From Temnopleurus reevesii (taxonomy: Eukaryota > Echinodermata > Echinoidea > Temnopleuroida > Temnopleuridae), in the NCBI GenBank assembly GCA_036244855.1, contig BQKZ01000034.1:205559-269558 (forward strand): a stretch of DNA of 64,000 bases. The letters are read 5' to 3'. Below, one piece after another: positions 13,784 through 24,303 of this stretch. Within the stretch, counting starts at the first letter, position 1. Each line of letters starts with the position of its first letter. The translations under genes were made by a program, and so were the position numbers. The notes beneath the pieces were generated by a model. That model worked only from the letters and a program-made list of their open reading frames with translations. It was not told the DNA's origin and did no database searches.

Positions 13784-14558
13784 TTAACCCTAACTAGGCC
13801 GGGCTATTTTGGGAGTTCTCAGAGCCGGAGGGGGGCCTCCCAGGCCCCCCCTTCTGTTCTCGGCCGTCGATCGCGCTATCGCCGCAAATATTTGCATGTG
13901 AGTAGAATATCATGTAAACTACAAATTTGCATCATCAAATTTTCGAAAAAATACACTGTTTATTTTTAATTAATTAATTATGCTAATATATGCATACAAA
14001 TGTATTTTATGCTCTAAATCACAAAATACTGGTGATAGAAAGCTAATTTTTGGTAAAGGTATTCCTGGTATCATATCTAACAATACCACATAAAAAAATT
14101 GCACCAACAAATTTAATTTCTTATGTTTTCTATTGTTTTTTTTCAATTTCTTATGTATTTCATTGTTTTTTCAACCTTATGTTTTCTACAGTTTTTTGAG
14201 CAAAATTGATTGCAAATATTTTTTCAAGCACAATTATGCTAAAATGAATTGATTTCAGTCACTGAAAGCCTAAATATCAATTTTAATGTGAATTAATTGA
14301 AAAAACACAATTTGCATTGACTTTGTACACAAAATCACGTTTTGGAACAGATTTGAGGCTGACATGCGTGTATAAAATGTTACGTAACATCGTAACGGTT
14401 GGTCCGATTTTCGTGAAAATGGTCTTAAAAGTTGCGGGAAACTTGAAATAAAAAAGTCAGTGAGCCGCGTTATCAGAAATTTTCTCGCGGCGAAACGATC
14501 GCGAAATCCGTCGAGGGGGGGCCTCCCAGGCCCCCCCCCCCAGCCTAGTTAGGGTTAA
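13784..14558. mobile_element. Non-autonomous piggyBac-like element with TTAA target duplication
   Basis: TTAA at 13784-13787 is followed by CCCTAACTAGGC. The other end has its inverse GCCTAGTTAGGG, followed by TTAA at 14555-14558. Ends starting CCC and flanked by TTAA are the signature of the piggyBac superfamily. Inside each end is a subterminal GC-rich palindrome containing GGCCTCCCAGGCC, contrasting with the AT-rich interior. The interior of about 770 bp has no transposase ORF, so this is an internally deleted, MITE-like copy. Confidence 0.75.
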
Positions 14559-14996
14559 AACTGCTTTGTGCCTTCTGCTTACAGCAATTACGATTCTTGG
14601 TCAATAACAGAATAAGTGTTTGTTTAGTTATTTGTATCATCATCTACTGAAACAAATATTCATCTCATATGTATTGACAATTTACAATGGTGCAAAGTGA
14701 AAAGTTTAAATACAAAAAGTGAAAAACATACCAAAGATATTTCTTTCAATTGCAGCAATTCTTGGAAATTTCAATTTCCTTTCATATTGGCAAATCAAAT
14801 TTCAGACACTTATTAATTATTCAATCCATACTGGAATCAAACCAATACAAAACATATTGCGTTGCATCACGCAACATTTATTACTGCAGCAAAAACTTTT
14901 GAAATGTCCAATTACTGGTTTTTACTAATGTGTGCCATGTTCGTCTGCTCCCCTACACACTTCAAAGTTTAGTAATTCATTTCTAACAAATTACTA
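14559..14996. other. Intergenic, no feature seen
   Basis: AT-rich sequence between two transposon relics, without ORF or repeat that I can support. Confidence 0.45.
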
Positions 14997-14998
14997 TA

Positions 14999-15176
14999 CA
15001 ATCTAATCTCGTTATAACAAGGTCATTAGGACCAGAGAAATTAATACCTCTTTATATTGAAATCTTGTTATATCAGGGCCAAAATACAATAAAATACAAA
15101 GAGATGGGACCAGGAAAATTAACTTGTTATAACAAGAGCTCGTTATATCAGTGCTCTTTACAATGAGGTTTGACTG
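14999..15176. mobile_element. Pogo/Tc1-like MITE, copy 1
   Basis: Inverted termini related to CAGTCAAACCTCGTTATAA, flanked by TA on both sides (14997-14998 and 15177-15178). The internal sequence (TATATCAG, CAATAAAATACAAAGAGATG, GGGACCAGG) matches, in reverse orientation, the elements at 24304-24478 and 34247-34421. There is no coding capacity. The TA target and termini point to the pogo/Tc1-mariner group. Confidence 0.75.
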
Positions 15177-15178
15177 TA

Positions 15179-16401
15179 CTTTCCAATTCTCTTGCTTCTA
15201 TGCAGCATCGTAAGTTTATGTATAAACTCAGTGGCCACTTGTCCAACCAAAATGTAGCATTTTTGCGCGATGCCACAGTCACGCATTTTGGAGGACAAAA
15301 CAAAGATAAACCCATACATCGGACCATGTAAACAATGGATAACGACAGGGTGATGGTTATGGCCCTATTGTATGTCTTCCAACATGGGGGATAAATGCTG
15401 GCAGAACACTTGGAACCTCGTTACCTGAGGAAAATGAAATCAACAAATTTATTTGTTTTGTTTGCAAATATTAAAAGCATAGATGACACAAGGCAAAAAT
15501 GAATTTTCCCGAAATAGTCGTGAAATGGGCCTATTTTTGTTTTCCAGCAGAACACTTAGAATCGCTTTACCTTTGGACATCACAATCTACAAATTTATGG
15601 TAGGTTTTTTTAAGATTCATTAACAAAACTGCCCCTGAAACCATCTTCAATTTGCAGAGGCATGAAAATATCTACACAAAACATGTACAATCATAACCAA
15701 TATCACCAGCCTCAGCTTCAGAAAGTGGCAGTGAACCACTATATAGCATCTGTTCTTTTCTACAAAGTAAAAAAATAAATTTACTTATTCTCTTTAAACA
15801 AAAAACACCGTTCTTAGGCTTGCTCTCTCTCCCACATGCTTAGTTCCTGAAGCAAACTAGAGCTTGCACACAAGACATAGTCCTAAGAAGGACTGAGCAA
15901 AAGCTCAAAAAACATTGGAAAAGATCTTTTAAAGCTTTCGCTCAGTCCTTTTCTGGACCGTTTCTTGAGATATAACCATTCATCACATGGTACAACCGCA
16001 AACTATTTGAATGCTCAGTTTCTACTATTAATATACCTTTATATCTCTTCTCGATTTTTCATTTGTGTCAATGAGCTAACCAAGAATCCCATTCGAAATT
16101 TCTTTCTACAATAAAAGATCTTCACTCCATCATGCACATCTGTTGGGACGACAAACTGGTGTTACTTTTTCCAAAGAAAATACTTGAAGGAAAGCGTAAA
16201 TGGAGAGTTGCAGCATTCCCAAAGCAATCGTCAAAGAGTAATTGATGCATTTACGAAGACGTTGGTCCTATCTTGAAAACAAACTCTTGTCAAAAGTCTC
16301 CTATTCTCTTAAACTTGAAGGACATAGTCTGACTCAGAGAAAACCAGTTCTTTCCCAACAACTGTCAATCAAGTGAAAAAATTTGATCTATCCAGTCATG
16401 C
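15179..16401. other. Intergenic / 3' flank of the p53-family gene
   Basis: No ORF or structured element recognised. Part may be 3' UTR of the minus-strand gene, but no polyadenylation site can be assigned with confidence. Confidence 0.4.
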
Positions 16402-16540
16402 TCTCTCTCTATTATAAAGGACAGAGTGGGTTCAACTTGTGGCATGGTACATGTTCCCATCCGTTGATCCTCTCTATTATAAAGGACAGAGTCGGTTCAA
16501 CTTGTGGCATGGTACATGTTCCCATCCGGCGATCCTCCTT
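16402..16540 (-). pseudogene. Decayed exon-13 fragments 5 and 6 of the p53-family gene
   Basis: Two adjacent copies of about 68 bp (each with ATTATAAAGGACAGAGT and TTCAACTTGTGGCATGG). Both retain a diverged match to the TI-motif region of exon 13. No open frame remains. Confidence 0.6.
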
Positions 16541-16607
16541 CATATTAAACAATCATCATGGAACTAAATGTCTGATAAAGAGAGGTTTGTCCATATCAAT
16601 CATGATC

Positions 16608-16735
16608 TTTCTCTACCTTGAACGAAAGCGTCTGTTGAGAGTGAACCATGTAGCCCGGTACACATTTCCAACCAGCGAGACTCCACTAGAATGAATGCAC
16701 GTCGTGAACGCGTTGCTGCAGACTTTGTTGAGTGT
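16608..16735 (-). pseudogene. Exon-13-derived copy 4, decayed
   Basis: In the minus strand the exon-13 frame reads TLNKVCSNAF...GNVYRATWFTL, then loses the frame (NRRFRSR). Several conserved residues are changed. It is a broken copy of the terminal exon of the p53-family gene. Confidence 0.75.
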
Positions 16736-16754
16736 CCATATGTCCGAGAAAGGA

Positions 16755-16928
16755 TCAATGAAATTGGTAATTTCTCCACCACGACAAAGTCTGTTTGAGC
16801 GTAAACCGTGTCGCTCTGTACACATAGCCACCCATCGACCCTCCGCTGGAGTGAATGCTTGTTGTAGACGTGTTGATACAGACTTTGATCAAGGTCCTCC
16901 TAAAATGTGTGAGAAATGATCGTTGAGA
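16755..16928 (-). pseudogene. Exon-13-derived copy 3, open frame with altered end
   Basis: After the stop of copy 2 the same frame stays open for 57 codons. It encodes STTSIHSSGGSMGG and RATRFTLKQTLS, then ends WWRNYQFH and TGA (16755-16757). An acceptor-like cacattttag|G precedes the homologous part. Against copy 2, synonymous and non-synonymous changes are mixed, so constraint is weaker. It could be a minor alternative exon or an early pseudo-exon. Confidence 0.55.
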
Positions 16929-17150
16929 TCAATCATCTTCTTTCTCTACCTTGAACGAAAGAGTCTGTTTTAGTGTGAACCTTGTCACCCGGTACACATT
17001 GCCACCCATCGACCCTCCGCTAGAATGAATGCTTGTTGTAGACGCATTGCTACAGACTTTGTTCAACGTTGGTGTACTGTGCAGCTGTAGGGCATTCTCG
17101 ATATCAAGGTCTAATGTCCTCCTAATATGTCTGAGAAATGATCGTTGAAA
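16929..17150 (-). CDS. Candidate alternative terminal exon (13b) of the p53-family gene
   Basis: Directly downstream of the exon-13 stop and in the same frame is a 73-codon open stretch ending TGA at 16929-16931. It repeats the exon-13 end from DIENALQLHSTP through SFKVEKEDD. Over 58 aligned codons I count 22 synonymous and only 3 amino-acid-changing differences (K/E, A/V, D/E), which argues for coding constraint. Possible acceptors (tttctcag|A and atattag|G) would join in frame to donors of exon 11 or exon 9, which leave two bases, but not to exon 12. Such an isoform would lack the SAM exon and keep the TI-like motif. Whether it is used is unknown. Confidence 0.5.
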   Translation of the reverse strand, partial: FQRSFLRHIRRTLDLDIENALQLHSTPTLNKVCSNASTTSIHSSGGSMGGNVYRVTRFTLKQTLSFKVEKEDD

Positions 17151-17381
17151 TCAATCGTCATCCTTTTCCACCTTGAAAGAAAGAGTCTGTTTTAGTGTGA
17201 ACCTTGTCGCCCGATACACGTTTCCACCCATCGACCCTCCGCTGGAGTGGATGCTGGTCGTAGAGGCGTTGCTGCAGACTTTGTTCAATGTGGGCGTACT
17301 GTGCAGCTGAAGAGCATTCTTGATGTCGAGGATGGATTTCCAAAGGGATTCTCTCTGGTCATGGGGTATGCTTGACAGATC
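17151..17381 (-). CDS. p53-family exon 13: end of SAM domain, TI-like C-terminus, stop
   Basis: Acceptor ttttcttgcag|GAT at 17382/17381; 76 codons then TGA (17151-17153). It starts DLSSIPHDQRESLWKSIL, the last SAM helix (compare the AIWKGILDH segment of p63). It ends RATRFTLKQTLSFKVEKDDD. RFTLKQTLSF aligns with the core of the p63 transactivation-inhibitory segment (RFTLRQTISF). In p63 this motif helps lock the dimer; here that role is inferred. Confidence 0.9.
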   Translation of the reverse strand, partial: DLSSIPHDQRESLWKSILDIKNALQLHSTPTLNKVCSNASTTSIHSSGGSMGGNVYRATRFTLKQTLSFKVEKDDD

Positions 17382-17937
17382 CTGCAAGAAAACGACGGAA
17401 ATATTCAAGAAATAATAAAGAATGTTGATGTAAAAGTACAACAGATCAAAGGGATGTTTTGTATTATGAATAATCAAGAAAGATATTAGGAAAAACATTT
17501 ACATAGCCCTGTAAATGCAGAATTATAACATGGAAGCTCTTCTATAGGAAAATAAAATGGCAAAATGTGCCAAAATGGCGGCCATTTGTATTTTGCAATA
17601 ATTCTGAATCTAGAGAACGCCCTTCTTGGTATCCACCAAAAATTGAAAGAATATGATTTGATTGACATTTGGGCTAAATTTTGTAACTTTAGACAATTTT
17701 CCACAATAAGGCCCATTTTTAGCCCTCAGGACCCGACTTACTGTAATAAAACCAAATTTAGATAAATCGCAGTTTACATGCAAATAAATAGCAAATAGCA
17801 AAAATCTTGATCGCTTATAAAACTTCAGAAAACACACATATATGCATGACCCTTTCATTAAGCTTCTCATAACATAGGCATCTTAGCGTAGTGTGATATC
17901 TAAATTCACAAAAATTAAAGATTAGTTTGTCTCTTAC

Positions 17938-18031
17938 CTCCAAGTTGATTTCTTCCAATTGATCCACTGTATGAATGCCCTTCTTGGTGAATATGTCCGA
18001 ATGTTGTCGGAGACCAAGCCTCTTTAGCCAG
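17938..18031 (-). CDS. p53-family exon 12: SAM domain, N-terminal half
   Basis: Acceptor tctccacag|C at 18032/18031 and donor TTGGAG|gtaaga at 17938. It encodes SWLKRLGLRQHSDIF (S shared with exon 11) followed by KKGIHTVDQLEEINLE, a standard SAM helix 1-3 pattern (L..LGL..Y...F....I.....L..L). Enters with one base, leaves phase 0. Confidence 0.9.
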
Positions 18032-18113
18032 CTGTGGAGAAAAAAAAGATGGCGGTCATTTAGTTAGTATAAACTCATTTAGGTTAGATGCATACATATT
18101 CATTAGGTTTTGA

Positions 18114-18154
18114 AGATGTCGGAATGTTGTCAGAGACCGAGCCTCTTTAGCCAA
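18114..18154 (-). pseudogene. Partial pseudo-copy of exon 12
   Basis: Repeats the 5' part of exon 12 with its upstream acceptor and flanking AAGATGGC intron sequence. It carries an in-frame CGA-to-TGA stop after KRLGL, and homology ends after about 40 bp. It cannot encode a SAM domain. Confidence 0.75.
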
Positions 18155-18187
18155 CTGTGGACGAATAAAAAAGATGGCAGTTATTTA

Positions 18188-18356
18188 GGGGGTGTTGTTC
18201 AAAATTTGCAATTGATCGCAAGATGCAGTTGATTGGAACATGCCAATCAAAATCATTGTTTCAAGCACGTCTCCTTAAATGCGCATACTGCACGCGAATG
18301 AAAATGCGTGTCACAATTTGCAAAGTTGCAGTTGATTTGCAGTTGATTTTTAACAC
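18188..18356. mobile_element. TIR element family GTTGTTCAAAA, copy 1
   Basis: Starts GGGGGTGTTGTTCAAAAT and ends with the inverse-like TTTTTAACAC. Flanked by TA at 18186-18187 and 18357-18358. It contains GCAATTGATCGCAAG and TGCAGTTGAT, shared by five other copies in the window. No coding capacity. Confidence 0.75.
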
Positions 18357-18469
18357 TAGTCAGGATGAGATGCATTCATATTTGATAGGTTTTATTAAAG
18401 GGAAATAGGTACATATTCTTTGAAAAGAATTGCTCTTATAAATCATTTGCACATCCCCCACCCAAAGAA

Positions 18470-18665
18470 ACTAAAAAACCTCTAAAGTTCATTTTTAAGA
18501 TTAAAAATATAAATGTTTTTCTTCTAAAATGGCTTCTAGAACCAAAGACATAAAAAGGAACATAAAAAACCCATTTCTTCACCTGTATATCGAAGGGACT
18601 TGCAACTGAGATGATGTTGTTCTGGGCATGGCAAAGCAAGTATTGGGGAGTCAGATTTATGCCCC
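18470..18665 (-). pseudogene. Partial pseudo-copy of exon 11 and its flanking intron
   Basis: The sequence 18590-18665 matches the 3' half of exon 11 (CHAQNNI, SIYR region) and keeps a donor-like gtgaag, but lost several codons and the frame. The neighbouring intron (CATAAAAAGGA) is also repeated, so this is a tandem duplication of roughly 220 bp lying just downstream of the real exon. Confidence 0.75.
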
Positions 18666-18799
18666 CCACCCCAGCCATAGAAACTAAAAAAAAAACTTTA
18701 AGCTTCATTTCTTAGGGTTAAAACCAATCTGTTTTTCTCATTCAATCATTTGGCAAACCAGAGATATAAAAAGGAATTAAAAAAAAAACATTTCCTCAC

Positions 18800-18956
18800 C
18801 TGTATATCGAAGGGTCTTGCGACTGAGATGATGGGTTGATGTTGTTCTGAGCATGGCAAGGGATGGGCGGAGTTAGATCCATGTTACCACTGATGGGGAA
18901 ACCTTGGCTCGTAGGGATGGTGTCTACCTCCATTGTGTTTGGTCCATCAGCCTCAT
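18800..18956 (-). CDS. p53-family exon 11: linker before SAM
   Basis: Acceptor cgctattag|AT at 18957/18956 and donor TACAG|gtgagg at 18800. It encodes DEADGPNTMEVDTIPTS...SQSQDPSIY, an acidic S/T/P-rich linker. It enters with a one-base carry from exon 10 and leaves AG for exon 12. The phases require joining to exon 10 at 19948 or 19954. Confidence 0.85.
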
Positions 18957-19116
18957 CTAATAGCGGAAAGAGATTAGATTTTTAGTAAATATTTCACAGT
19001 AACAAAAAATTATTGAACTTTTCCCATATCTAGTCGTGGAATCTTGGTATAAAGAGATATGATATCACAAACTTCCTGAATTAAAGAGGTAAAAATATGG
19101 TCGTAGCTCTTTATAA

Positions 19117-19190
19117 TTTTTTTGTTTTCTAACCCTGCTATAACAAGATTACTGCTAGAACAAGGTATTTTTGATGGTCCCAAACACTCA
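19117..19190. mobile_element. Diverged fragment of the pogo-like MITE
   Basis: TATAACAAGATTACTGC, then AACAAGGTATTTTTGA and TGGTCCCA follow the order of motifs in the element at 24304-24478 (TATAACGAG, AGGTAATTTTCC, TGGTCCCA). The ends are lost. Confidence 0.4.
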
Positions 19191-19947
19191 ATATACCGAG
19201 TTTCCACTCAAATTTACCTGTAAACATGTGAAATCTTGGCTTAAAAGGTAATTTTCAGACGTTCTTTGGCTTTTCACTATAAAAATTCAGTCTATTTTCA
19301 ACATGAAATGTGTTCCATCCCAAAATCCCTTCCTTTCCTTCTCGGACCTACCTATGTTATTTTCTTTTAGGGCCTCATTTTAGAAATTAATGACCAACCA
19401 CTCATCCAAATAAGCATGAGGACAATTCTCCTTTTTCAAAGAATCTCACTTCAGATGTAAACACGGATTCAATATGAAAGGTCGGCAACTCGGCAAATGT
19501 ACCTTTCGAGCACTTGAGTGCTTGTCGCAGCTTCAAATCCCATTTGTGTGCTTGTGTTTTTTTCCCCACAAAATCTGGGCATCTATAATATAGCAGTAGC
19601 TGTGTCCTAAGTGGTTGATGGAAGCCTAGAATATCTCACACTAAAAAAATAATTTGATTTGATCAAAAGTGCAAAAATTAGACAAACATATGACATTTTT
19701 TAAAAGAAGTCAGGCAATAAAAATGAATAAGTTACATTTATTTGAAAGATATGTAAAAAGAAATGATTCAATTATTATAAAATTGAATAAGTTTGTCAGA
19801 AGACCACAAGTTGCCAATTTGCTGAAAACATAACTGTTTGAATAATTGTTAAATGTTTCATTCTTACTTTTTTGATATATTTGTCTACTTTTTCACATTT
19901 CAATCAAAGCAAGAATTTTTTCAGTATGCAGTTCTCCATTAACATAC

Positions 19948-20312
19948 CTTTACCTTTACACGGGATTGTATCCCTTCGCTCCAGCCCGGTGGACGTCGTC
20001 GGGTATGGCGCCAACGCCGTGAACTGTTGCTGCGACGCTTCTTGCTGTTGATGCTGAACTTGTTGCTGCAACACGTGTTGTTGAAGCATCTGCTGCTGTT
20101 GCTGTGGATACGACTGGCCACGGGTGAGTGATGGTGGTGGCGAGGTGTGGTTCATTGGTGGGATGTGATTCAGGGGAGGGGTGTGGTTCAGGGGTGGGGT
20201 GTGATTGAGGGCTGGGTTGAAGGGTGGGTTAGCCTGGGAGGTAGAGGCAGGTGGGGTCGACTGGAACGAGCTCACGCGGGGTAGGTTGGGCACACCGTTC
20301 GGCAACTGGAGC
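19948..20312 (-). CDS. p53-family exon 10: P- and Q-rich linker
   Basis: Acceptor tcattcacag|G at 20313/20312. The donor is AAAG|gtatgt (exon end 19948) or, six bases earlier in the transcript, AAAG|gtaaag (19954); both keep frame and differ by two codons. It encodes QLPNGVPNLPRVSSFQS, then a short peptide repeat of the type PPLNHT (four or five units), then a Q-rich block (QQQQQMLQQHVLQQQ). Linkers between the tetramerisation and SAM domains are typically of this kind in p63/p73. Confidence 0.87.
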
Positions 20313-20671
20313 CTGTGAATGATAAAATGTAATAATGCTAACTTTTCTATACATATAGTCACTACCACATCGCCGGGGAAGGCTGCAGGATGTAGTAGCC
20401 GAAAATTTTAATGAAATTTCTTTTTATAGGAAGCAGTTAAATGTTCAGTGTTTTCAACCAACATATGAAATATCGCAATCATACAATACGATGTTGTATC
20501 ACTTCTTATTGTATACAACCTTCTTTCTTTCTCACTTTGAGAAACTACTCCTAAATAACTATTTTCCAATCTCTCTTTCAAATTTCATCTGTTCTCTGAC
20601 TCCTTTTTCCATCGATCTCCACTCCATACTCCCTCCCTTCTCTCCTTCCCCCTCTCTCCTTCCTACAATAT

Positions 20672-20776
20672 CTTCGCTCACTCCTCTCCCTTCGCTCACT
20701 CCTCTCCCTTCGCTCACTCCTCTCCCTTTGCTCACTCCTCTCCCTTCGCTCACTCCTCTCCCTTCGCTCACTCCTT
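20672..20776. repeat. 18-bp minisatellite, about 5.5 units
   Basis: Unit CTTCGCTCACTCCTCTCC repeated almost perfectly (one TTG variant), ending 24 bp before the start of the duplicated block. The apparent GVSEGR-repeat ORF on the minus strand is an artefact. Confidence 0.9.
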
Positions 20777-21742
20777 ATCTTTCAAAGCATGCATTCTCCA
20801 TCTCACAAGCACAGCTTTAAATAAAAATCCTCTACTCATAACCCACCACTCATCTGGTGCATTTTCTGCTCTTTTTCATCTATATAGATGTATATTAACC
20901 CAAACACACACACACAGAAAAGAAGTCTTTATTAGAACGAATTGCAAACTTCACAAAAGTATCTTCATAACTTTTACACCTACATGTCCTACATCAACTC
21001 AACCACACATTAAAAACAGACTTTATTTTTAGAACAAATGGCAAACTTCACAAGAGTATCTTCATAGCTTTTTCACCAACACATATCATCAAATATCATC
21101 AACTAAAACACTCAAGGAAAACAGTCTTTTATCATTATAACAAATGGAGAAAAAATTCATTAAGAGTATCTTCATATCTTTTTCAATGTACCATCCTCAA
21201 CTGAAACACACAAGAACATCCATCTTTATTCATATCACAAAAAGAGAACTTAACAAGCCCATCTTCATCTCTTTTTATCTACATGTACATGAACTCAAAC
21301 ACACAAGAAAATTGCATTTATTTTTAAAACATAAGAAAACTTCAAACCAGTATCTTCATATCTCTGATGAACCATTCATCATTTTATTATACAACTATTT
21401 ACAATAGGGTTACGTTATGTATAAATTATAAGAATATCACTTCTTTGTCAAGTTGTTTGTTGTTGGAAATATTTACATGGAAGTGTTTAATGAAGACAGA
21501 TTCTGAGCTGCCAACTGACTAGGATACAGGGGTCACCGCACAAAATGGTCTATCCTCTTCTTGTTATAACATATTAAACTTCTTGTGCCGTCTTCTTAAC
21601 ATAGACACAAACATTGATATGTCCATGTTATGATGATGGCACAAGAAGTCAAGATGTCTTGGCAGGAAGAGGAGAGCTAAGAAAATTTTGTGCAATTGTC
21701 CCCAAAGCTACCGACCTGAAAATTTCAAGATTTTACCAAGAA

Positions 21743-21845
21743 TTCTGGAAGAGCTTTCTCTTCGTAAGTTAATCTTTCTTACTTTTACTTCTCTCTTAAC
21801 GCGCCTTGAGCACTCCACAGAGTGGATTAGGCGCTATACAAATGG

Positions 21846-21888
<43 letters not shown>

Positions 21889-21890
21889 AC
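21743..21890 (+). mobile_element. SINE 3' tail with (ATT)n, copy A
   Basis: GCGCCTTGAGCACTCC, ACAGAGTGGATTAGGCGC and TATACAAATGGC precede an ATT microsatellite. The same tail, more diverged, ends the tRNA-headed SINE at 55449-55742. The 5' head is absent here, so this is a truncated copy. The equivalent in copy B is around 31745-31835. Confidence 0.65.
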
Positions 21891-24303
21891 ACAGTCCAAT
21901 GGAGGAAATTAACGAAAGAATCCGGGAGATTGCTGAACATCTGAAATTTCTCAAAAAAACCCAGCTTATTTTCAGGGAGTCTTCCTATCTAGATAGATCA
22001 ATATTGATGAAATGTAATTGCAAATTCAGGGTAAATGGCATGATAAAATGAACACAATAATGATCTCTCTCATGAGCAAATATTTGGATCAGCTGTTTGG
22101 TTTTTCATATATTCTAATATCTACTAACCTCATGAATATTCAATAATACAGACATGGTTCATGACTATTCACGAAATTTATAATTGGACTTTCTCCAGTC
22201 ACTTGATTAAATTGTTTCAACTGTGACAACTTGAATAGAATTATTACTGTACATGATACATTTTTCATTACAATCTATCACTAGGATCTGTAATGTTGAT
22301 TTGAGATACCAAGTAGAGTTTCAATAATATTGATTAATTCATTACATGAATTTTCTTATCCATTTTTGTCAAATGGCAAAATATTACTTTCAATCAACAT
22401 TTTTTTTTAACTCATCCATTTCAAATTTATGAGCCACTATCATTAAAGGAATATAATATTACAATGATTTATAATTCTTATACACAAATTATGTCATGTT
22501 ATTTCTGCCACAAGACATTAGAAAAGGCACATGATAGGAATTAAAAAAAAGAAAATCAAATTTCATTGGTTCAAAAGAAAATTACATTTACTCCGTTTAC
22601 AAGAAAATCATTTGATGGTTTCCTATGAGAAATCTATTCCAGTGCAGGCAGATATAAATGAATAGAATTTATCATTAATTTTCCTCCTTGACGAGCACAA
22701 ACCCTAGTTAACTTAATTAGATCATGATCATGAATTCAAAAGTAGCAAAGAATTCCTCAGCAACAGGCTGAATAAATGAATACAGTACTGCATAGAATAC
22801 ACTAGACTTTTCCGATGTACAAATGTACTTACAGACCATTATCTGTGACGAGTGGACAAAATGTTTTCGATAAATAATCTTACTTTGAATTAGGAAGCAT
22901 TGAATTTCATGAAAATGTTTCTCACTATTAATGTAGTGTAACTAATTGCCTTCAAAATTAGGTATGACTCGTCACCATTCATCATCACATCATTGATCAA
23001 TGGGCATGTATTTTATGTGATTCTTGCAAAATATAAAATGTCACACATATCCTGCATAATGATCCATGATGTGATGACCAACTCTCACATGTCATAACTT
23101 CATATCAAGCACACAGAGTTAGCCTTCATGAATATTGGACAAAATGTACACAAAATGCAATGCTTCCACCATATAAGTTTTTGTACTAAAAAGTGAACAT
23201 TTTCTTTGGTCACACACATTACAGATAATGACCCTTGAGTAAAATAAACTACAGATTGATTATTAATGCCATCGTGAAATATTACCTCTAACCCATTTTT
23301 AAGAACATTTTATTGCAAAGATAAATGGTGATCAATTTAGACCAATCAAGGGACCCAGAAGCTCTGAACAAAAGCAAACTGCTCTAAAAATAAAATCTTT
23401 CTTGACAATTGTCACTATAGCACATAAAGAAATAACTTGCAGAAATAAAAACATAAAAATCTTAATCCTAATCAATAGGAAAAATCTTGAAAACAAATCG
23501 GCATCCAGGCCAATTTTCTGTCAAATAAAATTAGGGCACCAAGTACATCTACAAAAAGTTAAGGTAAACTTACTCTAGAATAAATATTGTACGGAAAAAA
23601 AAAATTATTTGAGAATATTGCATAATATTCCTAAAAATATTGAAGTAATTTCTATCAGCTTAAAAAGTAATAATAGAAACATAGATAAAAGGGAACTAAT
23701 CTATCTTATGAGGATTAACACTAGGTTATTATCATAAATCTAGTTGTGCCTTGAGCATTTTTTTGTGAAAAATATCAATTTGTATAAATTGCTTTTCAGG
23801 GGTGAAATTAAGAGATTTGTCTGTGAAAGAGATGAACTACGAATCCCCTCTCCAGATTCATACTGTTCCAGCAAAGTATATCTTCATATTTTTACGAATG
23901 AACAAAAGATGTGCCAATCGCTAGAACACAGAATTTCATGTCTGTGCATAAAATTGAACAGTTACAAGAAGGGCTCTTTCAGGGTCAAGAAACCGTGATG
24001 CCTTGTAAGAAGAATGGACAAAGGACTGGGATAAAGTAAACAACTTCATTCAATCATTCGCAATGGCTTCATCATCATAAAAAGAAAGTTTCAGGTGCAA
24101 ATTTATTGTTCAACATTTTTGCACATAATTACAGGAGTTGACATTTCTTTCGTGTCCATCTATAGTGTTAATGCTTGAATGGTGGGTGTTAACTTTGTCC
24201 CAGGTCTCGGTCCTTTCCCATACTTATCGTCCTTCAGGAGATGTTCATCCATCATAGTGATCTTTGGGCAGCTGATGTCCAAATTCAGTGAGAAGATGTT
24301 ATA

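Noticed and set aside
17151..17153. Stop-codon readthrough (TGA) joining exon 13 to the in-frame copy 2
   Set aside because: The frame continues, but the next bases (TTT) do not give the CTA context known to favour readthrough. Splicing to an alternative acceptor is the simpler idea. Not excluded.
20559..20776. A CRISPR-like or coding repeat (GVSEGR ORF)
   Set aside because: It is an 18-bp head-to-tail minisatellite without spacers, in a eukaryotic intron.
21806..21912. Poly-Leu and poly-Ile ORFs
   Set aside because: They are translations of the ATT microsatellite at a SINE tail.
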